DNA from: Aphrocallistes beatrix | Lineage: Eukaryota; Porifera; Hexactinellida; Sceptrulophora; Aphrocallistidae | Length of the DNA: 64,000 bases | Reading direction: 5' to 3' | NCBI GenBank assembly: GCA_963281255.1 | Contig: OY725488.1 | Location: forward strand, 11,567,524 to 11,631,523 | Shown here: piece by piece, positions 1 through 10,399 of the stretch | Numbering within the stretch: position 1 is the stretch's first letter | Layout of the letters: each line of letters starts with the position of its first letter | Program-made: the position numbers and the translations under genes | Notes under the pieces: generated by a model | Database searches by the model: none | The model's input: only the letters and a program-made list of their open reading frames with translations | Told to the model about the DNA's origin: nothing

Positions 1-39
1 ATATGGTGAGATGCTCTAGATAGATAGAGATCAATTAGT

Positions 40-600
40 TTAGCATTTAAACACAACTTTGAAATGTGTGGTAAGGCGGAAATAGGACGCCATCCGTGCC
101 ATAGGAACATTTTTCTTAGAAGATCCACTAAAAACATATTTTATTGTACACTTATAACGAAACTCCAAATTACCTTTCTCATGTTTCAATGTGGGAGCAG
201 CAATCAGCTTAATCTCTCCTATCTCACTCAGTCTACACTCCAGCTCTTCTCTCCAATTCAACTCTACACCCCACATCTTAGCTAATAGACTCTCGAGACC
301 CACTTCTAACTCTCTATGACGTCTTTTCATCAGTGCTACACTCGCTTCAACAATTTCTTTGTTCTCTTCACATTGTACTGTTGAGTTTAGTGATTCTTCC
401 ATTCGATTCAGGTCTTGCATCTGTTCTTTAATCTTCTCTACTCTGTAGTTAGCTTTCAGCTGATCCAGCTCTGACATGAGAGCTGCTTCTCTCTGCTGTA
501 GGATTTGATGAGATCGAAGGAAGTTCGCTCTCATCTCTTCTCTGACTCTCTCCACCTGAGAGAGAAATGGTTCTGTTACTTGTATGCTGGCACTAGCCAT
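40..600 (-). CDS. TRIM-like coiled-coil protein, N-terminal coding part
   Basis: An open frame of 186 residues starts at an ATG at 600 and ends in a stop at 40. Residues 1-130 are charged, helical and heptad-like, with Arg/Glu/Gln/Leu-rich segments around EREAALMSELDQL-type patterns, as in the coiled coil that precedes an NHL-type beta-propeller in large invertebrate families related to TRIM proteins. No RING or B-box is visible. The last 50 residues look less conserved and may read into an intron, so the true protein could splice out before 40 and continue left of the window. An NHL-like fragment at 53247-53858 could be the C-terminal half of a paralogue. Such proteins usually act as scaffolds or ubiquitin-pathway adaptors, but no function can be assigned here. 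The frame is clearly coding in character; the family name is inferred. Confidence 0.6.
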   Translation of the reverse strand: MASASIQVTEPFLSQVERVREEMRANFLRSHQILQQREAALMSELDQLKANYRVEKIKEQMQDLNRMEESLNSTVQCEENKEIVEASVALMKRRHRELEVGLESLLAKMWGVELNWREELECRLSEIGEIKLIAAPTLKHEKGNLEFRYKCTIKYVFSGSSKKNVPMARMASYFRLTTHFKVVFKC

Positions 601-650
601 GAAGTAAATCTAGACAATCGATATAATTTTATTCAAATTTCTAATGAATG

Positions 651-940
651 TAACTCTATTGAGTTTTACATTAGATTCAAATCCTACAAATCAAAATCAA
701 ATGCATAAAGTATCAATTTCTTCTGTTGAACATCATCATAACTATGGCTAATCGAGATTGGAGATGACTAAATTTGAAGATATATCCCATTCTTGACATG
801 TAACCTTATTGAGTTTTACATTAGTACATTAAAATCCTACAAATCTTAATCAAATGCAAGAAGTATCAATTTCCTCGCTCTAATATCCTTAGACAATCGA
901 GATGGAGATTACTAAATTTGAGGATACATCTCTTTCTCCA
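651..940. repeat. Tandem duplication, unit 150 bp, upstream of the coiled-coil gene
   Basis: Two diverged direct copies start at 651 and 801. Both share the TATTGAGTTTTACATTAG core, an ATCAAATGCA segment, AAGTATCAATTTC, and a later GAGATTACTAAATTTGA-like segment. They lie just upstream of the ATG at 600 on the minus strand, so they could be part of its promoter or 5' leader. Nothing else is supported between 940 and 1518. Confidence 0.6.
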
Positions 941-1518
941 ATCGGTGTACATTTTAAGTTTACAGGTGAACTAGGGGTAGATTTCAATTTTAAAACTTTT
1001 AATTTGTTTTTCCGATGTATTAGGATATTGTCATACCACGTCCTTCTAGTCGCTTAGTATAGCTGCACTATCGGTCTGTGAACATACATTTTCTGTGCAG
1101 TTTACAAAATAAGTCGTTTACTGTCCATCTCAAGGTGTATTAAACAACACATCTAATCTTAACTTATATTATTCATTCTACTACATGTAATATCATTCTG
1201 TACAAATTCCATAGTAAAGTAGTCCCGATGGGTACACGAATAATCTGAAAATTCCGAATTAGATCTGCATGTCCCTCAGGGATGAACAACTTCATTACCA
1301 AAGATAAGAGTATAACAACTAGATTCGAGAGTCTGTATTGGGTCTTTGTAACTATTGTGATAAACTGCATAATAAGTAAATATAAATCTGTTACGCATAT
1401 TTAGTACAAAATACATGATCAGTTCTGAAACTTGTCATATCCAAAAATAATCTGTCAATAACTGTACCTTTGAAGGAAATAAAGAATACAAATCTGAGAA
1501 TAGAATAGTATCTACACT

Positions 1519-1616
1519 CTAGTCGGTTGGTGTAGCCTCCACATAGTTAGCAGGGAAAAATCCTCTAACTCCGTCTAGGACCCCTTCATTGTTGTAATGC
1601 TCAATGAAAATTTCAT
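1519..1616 (-). CDS. Terminal exon with the C-terminal half of an SH3 domain
   Basis: On the minus strand, 32 codons run from a possible AG acceptor at 1617-1618 to a TAG stop at 1519-1521. The peptide contains GVRGFFPANYVEA, which matches the conserved end of SH3 domains (G-x-x-G-x-F-P-x-N-Y-V). The preceding residues, HYNNEGVLDG, fit the distal loop and following strand. SH3 domains bind proline-rich peptides in signalling and cytoskeletal adaptors. The stop comes a few residues after the domain, so the SH3 is at the protein's C-terminus. The 5' half of the domain and the rest of the gene are not found nearby; they may lie beyond the inverted-repeat element at 1853-3325, or the exon may be a relic. 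The acceptor has a weak pyrimidine tract. The SH3 identity is fairly secure; the parent gene is unknown. Confidence 0.55.
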
Positions 1617-1852
1617 CTCACGTAACCTAATTTCTATCTTGTCTAGTCTTAAGTTAAGACACTTTACACCTAGTCAAGTGTGAAAAATTCTGTAAATACG
1701 TTGTATAACATACAAGTTATACAACATAATAATGCAAATTTGACATTTTGGAATTGTAAGATTAGTCATCGTCACTTGATTACAAATAAACAAAATAATA
1801 GAAATATATTCGCATTACATAGTGTAAATGAAATGAACTTTAAAATAAATGT

Positions 1853-3325
1853 TGCAGTGCAAACGCGAGATTGGTGTACATGTTGCAGTGCAAACGCGAG
1901 ATTGGTGTACACGCGTGTACACTGGTGTAAACCCGGGTTTCCATTAAGTTTGATAATCTCGCGTTTACACCAGTGTAAACGCGAGTACCTATATAATTAA
2001 ATATTGTGGTTGATTTATTACTAATATGATATGATGAGACGTAACTAATTACATCTTCTAATCTGATTTATTCTCGTGTGCAATTCGATTTCAATAAGTA
2101 TTATAATCTCGGTTTCTAGTTTTATTACTTAGGGAATTTTAGACACATGCATTGAGATATTTGTGTATAGAAAAGGGACATTTGCGTAGAATTATCTTCG
2201 GTACTATTGTGGGATTGTTGCAGTGTATACGCTACCCACTGTGAACGCGTTCACACCGGTGTATATAATATTTTGTAATATTTCAAAAATATTTCTTTAA
2301 TTTTTTTGTACTTGAACATACACTATATAGTTAGTTCCTACGTTACACCTTGACTATTTTGGAACGTCAAGTGATATAACATTGTTTTGTAGTATTTACA
2401 TAGTTACCACATTTCGATATAGCTATTTGTTGGTATCAAAATCAAATAACCACAAACTGCATCTACTCTCTTGATCTTTTGCTCTCATCAAGATATACAT
2501 AAATATATACAAGCATATTACTAGATAATTATGTTTCGCAAATACGTTGCTAACTTATTGAAGATGGTGATCATCAGTTACAGGTATCATACATATATCG
2601 TTGTGAAATGATAATTTGAAGATGTTGGAAGGACTTTCTAACCTTCAATGAAGGTTAGTGATCATTGTAATTTTGTATTTACTTCTGTTGTATTTATTAT
2701 CGTCATAGCCTACCTCATCTGCCCAGTAAATAATTATTATACAGTAGTATAAAATGTCTACATGTATGATGTCCGTACCATAGGAGCCAGGTGTGGGTAC
2801 CTGGAGGACACGCCACCCAAGCTTGGAGCTGGAGGCTACAGGGAGAGCCAAGATCCGATGGGCCTCTCCAAAACTATATAGGTCACATTTTGATCAATTG
2901 CTACGAACTGACTTATTTCAGTATGATGCAGATTGCAAATTCTACAATTACTCTTCTTATTTATTTAAAATTAACACAATGCAATTAATTACTACAGACT
3001 CTCGAAATCCAAACAAATTAAAAGAGAAAATTTTAATACGTATTAAATTTGTTAATTAATATAGTATACTGTTTTAACAATAAACAATTCATCATATCGT
3101 ATTCTAGAGTAATAAATCAACCACAATATTTAATTATATAGGTACTCGCGTTTACACTGGTGTAAACGCGAGATTATCAAACTTAATGGAAACCCGGGTT
3201 TACACCAGTGTACACGCGTGTACACCAGCTAGTTGGTGTACACGCGTTCACACTGGTGTACACGCGTGTACACCAATCTCGCGTTTGCACTGCAACATGT
3301 ACACCAATCTCGCGTTTGCACTGCA
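1853..3325. mobile_element. Non-coding element with long terminal inverted repeats
   Basis: Left arm 1853-2038 and right arm about 3088-3325 are inverted copies. Both begin TGCAGTGCAAACGCGAG at the outside, carry several GTGTAAACGCGAG/GTGTACACGCG palindromes, share an ACCCGGGTTT centre, and end inward with a shared ATTTAATTAT...TTGATTTATTA segment. The outermost 30 or so bases are present twice in tandem at both ends. The 1.05-kb interior shows no convincing coding sequence. This is a foldback or non-autonomous DNA transposon. No clean target duplication is seen, so the superfamily is left open. Confidence 0.7.
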
Positions 3326-3374
3326 CCATAAACATTGTATTTGAAAAAATGTTATTCATAGAAAAAATAAGTTA

Positions 3375-3904
3375 CAAGCAAGCGAAGCGCGCTTGTAACT
3401 TATAACTACAAAATAGAAAAAAAATCATGTTTTGCGAAATATCATTCTGTAATAGGAACTACAAGTTGCATAATGTTATATCAGAGCTTGTTAAGGCTTC
3501 AAAGCGAATGTCTCAGAATTTCACGCAGGTTGTACATCCATGGTTCCTGTTATCTAAGTACCTAAGAAGTTCACGCGCCCTAGAATTTCACGTAACACGT
3601 CAACCGATTATTCGTACCACTTTTGGCAGGACTGGAATATCAAAAAATCTGCAATCTGCAAAGTGTCCGCCAGTCGCGTATTTAAAAAACTAGGGTTTTT
3701 TCTTTTTTTAATGTTTGTCCGAATTGATTGAATAATTGGCAAGTCGTAGATATGAAAATACAATATATGACTTTACTCGATAATTATTATAGTTAAATTT
3801 CGTTTGCAAAATATAAATAAACAAGCGCGCTTCGCTTGCTTGCGCTGCGCGGCTGGGGGACACTTTGTGTCCGTCGGAGGCGCCCTTTGGGCGCCTGGGG
3901 CCAC
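3375..3904. repeat. GC-rich hairpin-chain repeat bounded by inverted ends
   Basis: ACAAGCAAGCGAAGCGCGCTT at 3375 and its inverse at 3823 bound an AT-rich interior. The right end continues into a chain of short hairpins: AAGCGCGCTT, GGACACTTTGTGTCC and GGCGCCCTTTGGGCGCC. The same GC-rich motif recurs at 17702-17775, 35626-35697 and 56719-56754. The interior has an 88-codon open frame (3427-3693, +) that matches no family I know and is not called as a gene. Confidence 0.55.
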
Positions 3905-5065
3905 ATTGATTAATTATTAATTAAGGAAAATAACATCTCTAAATACAATTAAACAACAACTCATGTAAACACAAAACAGTTCACCGGAACCTGATCTCCC
4001 AAGGAATACAATGGACAAATTGAAAATATCCTATTTTCACTATCATTTGAGATACAGATTTGGGACGAGAACTTTTGGAATGCCCTATGTAAAATAAGGA
4101 GCGGTTTAAAAATGCTTTTCGAAATATTTTTTCAGAAAAAGATAGAATATATATTGAAGCTTTGAAGATTTTTCAGTAAGAATACACACAAGTCCATGAC
4201 GCATCATGAATTTAGCTTTTTTATATATACGTACTTTTAGTCTGGTAACCCGAGGGAGGGGTTCAGATAACTGAATTTCCGCTGTATTTACATTAGAACT
4301 TTCTAAGTATCAAATCTACATAGTAAGTCGATTCAATGTAATTGTGACACCGATCATTCATGACAACTCTTAGATAACTGCTACTGCCTGAATTGATACA
4401 CCCTCAGGCTCAGGGGGTTAAAGAGGTCAAAATATTTTCATGGGGAGGCGTTAACCTCCCTGAGGGCGTGGGGAGATGCGACGCTGACTCTTGTCCTGTC
4501 CCGGAAATTAAGCATGCCCTTTTTATTTTAAAGAGACCCTTGCACCTGAAAATGTAAATATTTTAAAGCAGAAATTCGCCTGCATCACAAATGGGCTTTA
4601 TGCACTTTTTATTATCATTTCAAAATTTATATTCTAATAATGAATCATCCAGCAATTCTAACGGATAACAACAATGCACTTTCGGTATATCTTAAATAAT
4701 TAAATGGCGCATTCACAATTATATGAAAATCAATTTTCAGTTTGGTTTACATAATAATTGTAATCCTAACCATGATTTGAGCATTAACCAATATAAAAGC
4801 CTCAAAGTTTATTTTATACGATTAAGAACAAATAACACACGTATCCCTCCAAATGGTTTCACAAATATTGACAATGTAACAGTGTATGTTGGGTAGTGCT
4901 AGCTTTGGTCCTGATTGGTACGATATTGTCCGCTATTTGGGATATCTATTTCGCTAAAAGGATAATCTACTTCTCCAGATTGTACCGCTATTGTATTGGA
5001 AAGGTGAAATCTGATCCTTAATTATACATGGAAGCAGCGCTTCACCATTAACTGGAAATCATTAA
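3905..5065. other. No gene seen
   Basis: AT-rich sequence with no supported coding region. A CCCGGGAAATTAAG-like piece near 4500 resembles part of the inverted repeat nested at 26134-26284. Confidence 0.5.
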
Positions 5066-5069
5066 GCTC

Positions 5070-5123
5070 AGTGTTTCACCTCGGCTAAGGCTCATCAGTC
5101 AGGCTGCATTCTCCTGATACACT
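5070..5123 (-). ncRNA. Hammerhead ribozyme motif, copy 1
   Basis: Read on the minus strand from 5123, the segments are: AGTG (stem III, 5' strand); UA as the U16.1-H17 cleavage dinucleotide; UCAGG (stem I); a 9-nt loop; CCUGA (stem I, fully paired); the invariant CUGAUGA core at 5098-5092; GCCU (stem II); a 6-nt loop; AGGU (stem II, one G-U pair); the invariant GAAA at 5077-5074; and CACU, pairing with AGTG as stem III. All core nucleotides of the hammerhead are present in the right order, with an open stem III. The predicted cut is between 5118 and 5117. The motif sits directly before a Penelope-like element, a class known to carry hammerheads, but on the opposite strand to that element's reading direction. 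Confidence 0.82.
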
Positions 5124-5129
5124 CTACAA

Positions 5130-8100
5130 AAACCCAGCAGACGGAGATACCCCCAAACCCCAGCGGTTGAAGAACTAACCTAGTACTAGACACTAACACG
5201 AGCACACTGAACAGATCCTCCAGCATAGATCTACTTCAGATCAATTCCCCATTCAACCCACTAACCTTACTATTCAGCTCATAGAAATAGAGGAACCAAA
5301 AGAAAACCGCCAACCGTCAAACGCCGAACTGCTTACCTTACTGAAGCAATTGGAAGCCAATATCAACCAAAATACCCTTCCTCACAACACCAAGTATAGG
5401 CAGAGCAGAATGAATCGTTCCCTGAAAACATCCATGAATTATCATTCGAGGAAGTAGAACCTCCAACGCTACGCGAGTATTACCAGCAAATGGTCTACCT
5501 TGAATCCGCACTAGCAGAATTAACCAAGGATAAAAAGCTGCATACATTCCTAGAGACAGAGATCCCAGAACTCGGAATCACAGAAAGGTTAACTCTAGCC
5601 AATATGATAGACGATACACAGCCTCAGTACCACCACATAAAGTAACAAACTACTACATCGACCTACTAATAGCAACAGAGTACGAACGCCAAGAACTAGA
5701 CATCCCTTATGAATACCAGCACACTGCAAAGCAAACTGAAGAAGAGACTGAAGGCAGCCGAACATACTGGCTACAAGCTAGAGCGTGTGGGATAGACAAT
5801 ATATTCATCCCACAAACCAAACAAACAAGCCAGGAGCAGATACCCCTGCTAAACCACTCTGAATTCAGAACCAACTCTTACTTGTCCATCTAAAAATTCC
5901 TCAATATAAATCCCAACCGGATGAGCACCCTATTCCTCAAATCGCTGCTACGAACCAAGATAAGACATCACTCTATGTTAACAGAGAAGATATATAAACC
6001 GATCGGCTGCCTCAAGGGTTCAAACCTACGAAAAAAAAGGTTCCAAGTCGCGCATCTGCAGAACCAAAACAGAGCAGAAACAAGCGACACATCAACCATC
6101 CTCCTAAGAACCCTGCAAACCAAATCAAAACACCAGTCCAATATGAGCAGCCCAAACTCCAACCACCAATGTCCCAGAGGAAAGTGTAAACAACAACAAC
6201 CTCGACACTCCACGGACAACTGTTAAATCGACGTAAGAGTAAGAATAACGGAAACCAGGCAAAACCCTCACAGCAGACACAACCACTCCAACAGCTCCAG
6301 CCAAGAAGGAATAAGCAATTCCAACCGCAGCACAAGTAGCAACCCAGATCCAACCAGTACACTCACAGCAGCAATAGCAATGGTAACAACTACGCTTATA
6401 CTATCCCATTCAACTAATAACAGCAGATACACCAACCCTGCTCTAAGTGCATAGCTGCAGCTACAATGCTAACCACGTCTGAACATAATACACAGACAAA
6501 TCAACATTCAATCCTAAAGTGAACAGTCAAGAAGACACCTCAGAACTCTCCACAAAAGATTCAATGAGATCTACCGTTCCATTACTGCAGGAATCTCAAA
6601 CCACTGCGAGAGAAGAGGATACCTCCTAGCTACACAACAGCACAAAAGAGAAAATTTTATGAATACTTACCTCCCAACAGAGAAAGAACGGACATTCACA
6701 GCTACAAGAGATGTCTGTAGACTCATAATCTATGTTCCGATGCGGCAGATACCGTAGCACACACACACATACACACACACGACTACTGCAGCCAAGCACA
6801 AAAGACTGCGGCGCCGACCGAACGCAAGCTTGCGATAACGGAAATGAAGTCACGCATTCATGAAAGAACTCTTCTGATCTGGCGTAGCAACCACCCAGAC
6901 ACAATCCAATGCAGCATTCTCGCTCTCAACAGCAACCAATCGGCACATTTTACTAGAGAGACAGGCTTAAGTGTCTTACCTGTCTGCCTCCCCACCACTA
7001 TCTTCATAGAACAGAACTGCGAACTCTGTTCTCAAGTCAGCCTTCCACAACTAAATCAGAACGCCACCACCACTTTCTAAACGAAAACTTTAACAAATTC
7101 CAGTACATACCAGCACAGAAACCGCAACCAAACGAATGGCATTACACACCTCTCCCTGTCTTCACCTACTCCACCGGTAACCTGCAAGTGGCAGCACTCC
7201 TCCAAAAATAGGTGGAGTATGGAAACGTTTCCAGATTCCAACGAAACACTCACCAACACCTTTCCTAACCCCGTTCAAGCATCTACTAACCCTAACCCGT
7301 GATACACCACCGACGACTAAATCCCCATTCAACGGAAGAAGAAGAACACGTACAGCAAGTAGAACCAAATACTACGCAAAGTACAGAAAACTCAAACAGC
7401 AACAAGTCACTATCCTGTCCGCAGACGAGGGACCTGGTCTGATCCTGATGCCTAACATGTGTCCTCCAATTGTACAATGAGTACATAAGACGAACGCACT
7501 CATGGCGTCCAGCAATCTACCCCGACCATCTATGCAATATCAGGAACACTATCGCCTCAGTGAATCCCTCTAATTGTCAAATCCAATGACGACAGGATTC
7601 CCACGTTTACTTTAAGACTAAAATGGCACAAGGAAATCTTTAATGCACAGATGACTAGATTTCGCGAGATTTACACATATGACATTGGTCTTATCAAATG
7701 GTGCACGATTGCACCACCAATAGTCAATCATACAAACTCGATAACGATCCTATGCTCCGATATTCCCTTAATCAGCTCTATAATATAAGTGTCCGTACCT
7801 TACAGCGGACACATCAAAACAATCAATTCCCTCTTGGCGTACGGCGCCACTAGAAAATCTACACCGGCGACATTTAAAAATTTTACCCTTCTATGCCACA
7901 TTCTCTCATACTAGAAACTTTCACGAATTATAACTCAACGAGGAAGAGGGAGCACCGACTATTAGAACAACTGTTAAAATACAATTATTTAATTATATAT
8001 AATCCCTCCGTTGCCCCTGGAATGTGTCGCGTCATTTCCGGTTTAAGCCATTTTGGGTGGGAAAGCCATAAAAAATCGAATATTTACTGTCATCCGGAGT

Positions 8101-8560
8101 TATTAGCAGACGACACAGAGTTTAATCACCTGGGCAGCACAGGGAACCCCGTGGGACTCCCACTAGCTCCTGAACGAGCACGAATGTGCACTGCCTATCT
8201 CCTAAAGAGCTACAAGCCACCGATAGGCCAAGCCCTAACATTATACTTTGACGACGTAGCCCTACTTACCCTATCCACAGCCTGCCATTAAACATTACAA
8301 CCTCATACCCACCATTGAAAGCGCCACACAGGATGCAATCTACGACCCTACGAGAGAGGAATTCCTCCTTGCCCAACAGAAGTGCAGACAGTACCCCTGC
8401 ATCCACATTCCTTCCATCCATCACAGAAGCTAGCGAAAAACTTACTTCAGTGCAGCACTCCGAGCCACACAAATAGACATAACCCTGCTGATGCACTGAC
8501 TATATGCTCAGAAAGTATCTACCAGGGATACAGGCTGGACATGACTGCACCGAAGTAGCA
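5130..8560 (+). mobile_element. Penelope-like retroelement, decayed copy
   Basis: Long proline-, glutamine- and threonine-rich plus-strand reading with many interruptions leads into reverse-transcriptase-like blocks. These are TILSADEGPG near 7410 (compare the KADKG block before Penelope RTs), a GNPVGLPLAPERARM block near 8140, and ALTLYFDDVA near 8235 with the catalytic Phe-Asp-Asp. A copy with the same motifs lies at about 54250-56080 on the minus strand (NGIPMGLPLAPELARM). The class is inferred from these motifs; a divergent LINE cannot be excluded. The element is clearly broken in many places. A CA/CACAT microsatellite lies inside at about 6757-6781. Confidence 0.55.
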
Positions 8561-9365
8561 GAACATAGTATGCATGCAGAAGAGCTGAGATGGGAGCGAG
8601 TGCGTCGAGTAGCACGTCTGCAGAGAGCAGTCCTCGGAAGTGCAGCACGTAGGTGATAGCAGTGGCTCTAGCATGGGGAACCGCGTGGGAGAGGAGGACT
8701 TCAGTTCAGAGGCGACTTGTCCCCAGTAGATATCTGTGAAGTTGACGAGCTCGCTGATTTTAATAATAATAATAATTTATTAATGAAACAATCACCAAGC
8801 ATCTGTTGTATAAACTTGTTGAATATCTCGATCACATTCTGTTCAAAGTTGCAGAGAGCTTTGATTAGGTGGCAAGCTGCGTGTCTCCTCATGTCCACAT
8901 CTGAACCTAAATAAACCAATGCAGCAACTAAAGTCAATTCTGCCAAATTGCGTTCAAAAATGTATGAATTATGATTTTAATTTCTCAGAAAAAGTGTTTG
9001 GTTTAAAATTTATTGAATTTGAATAGCGTAATCAGATTAGAAGAGAAATTTCAATAATTCGCAATAAAAATGAACAAGAGGTGTCCAATAGGCAGACAAA
9101 TAGCGTTTGTGAGTATCTGTGAAACAAAAGAAAGCTCATTTGATTACACACAAAATGTTTCAATCAATTTCAAATCAGACAATTTAGCATCGCTAATTAT
9201 TAATCAAGAAAAGTCAACAATGATGCCAGTGATATCAAAAGGAAAACACAATATATTGTCAATAATACGTGACTTAAACTAATTGATAAAATGTATTTAG
9301 TAAAAATTGCCTTAACTTATGTTAAGCGTGTGTTTGATCAAATATCTGACACAGAATAAAGAAAA
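8561..9365. other. Intergenic, weak open frames only
   Basis: An (AAT)n microsatellite lies at about 8759-8777. A minus-strand frame at 8701-8946 (81 codons) runs through it and has a hydrophobic helical stretch around DMRRHAACHLIKAL, but I recognise no family and its end is in low-complexity sequence. A 70-codon plus frame at 9070-9282 looks like chance. Confidence 0.3.
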
Positions 9366-9725
9366 TTAAGTACGAATTTTGGGTCTTACCCAAAGTGATG
9401 GCCAAACAAGTGGATAGATATGCGAATGTTTCGAACAAAAAAGAGCTTTTTCGTGCGCATCACTTCGCTTTGAGTTAGATGAGATTGAATGCAATTGAGG
9501 GATCATTATCATTCTCCGCAACCGATCTGTTAAAATGCACCAACTATCTACGCTCAGAGGGTAGTGGCAATGGTTCGCAGGGATTTTGTCAGGGGTGCTA
9601 CTTCTATTTGTACTACTATCAACGAGTAGAGTTGCGCAATTCCAGCTCATGAATCCCTCCTGGATGCCATCAGGTGCAACTGTGAATCTGAATGCAGAAC
9701 GCAGAGGTGCACCAGTAGGAAGCAC
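9366..9725 (-). CDS. Hypothetical open frame, 119 codons
   Basis: This minus-strand frame is uninterrupted for 119 codons and somewhat richer in Ser, Pro and Cys than chance AT-rich frames nearby. I see no domain, signal peptide or membrane segment. It might be an exon of an unknown gene or a transposon scrap. The region from 9726 to 10380 shows no gene. Confidence 0.2.
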   Translation of the reverse strand: MLPTGAPLRSAFRFTVAPDGIQEGFMSWNCATLLVDSSTNRSSTPDKIPANHCHYPLSVDSWCILTDRLRRMIMIPQLHSISSNSKRSDAHEKALFCSKHSHIYPLVWPSLWVRPKIRT

Positions 9726-10399
9726 ACCTTGAATGTCCGCCTGTGTGTGGAGAGTGTAAAGGACAAAGCTGCACTAATTCGTCAGTCCTGAACTAATCAC
9801 TGAATATGATTAGTAATTTGAGTTCTTACGGAATATTCTAACAAAGGAATTTTTTGGATTTTGACTATGTCACTTAGGTAGCGACTTCGTATTAATTTTT
9901 GTATAATGCGTTTACTCAAGTAATTAGAATTAGATATTACTAGTATTATATAAACTTAATTGACAAATAATGTGCTTGCTTTCAAGATGAAAGTACATTG
10001 GACTAAGTAAACTGAAATATGACATGATAATACTCATACAGTAGCTAGAAGTACACATACGTGGAAACTATATTATATAATTAAATTATTGGATTAAAGT
10101 AGGCTAATTAAGATTCGAAATTCCAGTTTTAGAATAGTGACACCTGTAAATTAGAGATAAACTACGAATAAATATGGCTAAGCATGACTTCATGCCTGTA
10201 AAAAATAAATGTTCCCAACCGCAACTGTGTCACTTTGCTGCTTTTTGCTTAGAACTCAAAAATGACACTTTTGTTTTAAATTAATCTGGAGACAATACTT
10301 TCCTGGTAAACCAAAAGATAATCATTAATATCCAATTAACTCATTCTAGTCAATAGACTAATCACACTCAAATCTACTAAATCATACTTCAAAGTATGC

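Noticed and set aside
5968-6362. Cys/Leu-rich minus-strand frames that look like membrane proteins
   Set aside because: Antisense of the proline/glutamine-rich Penelope-like region; composition artefact.
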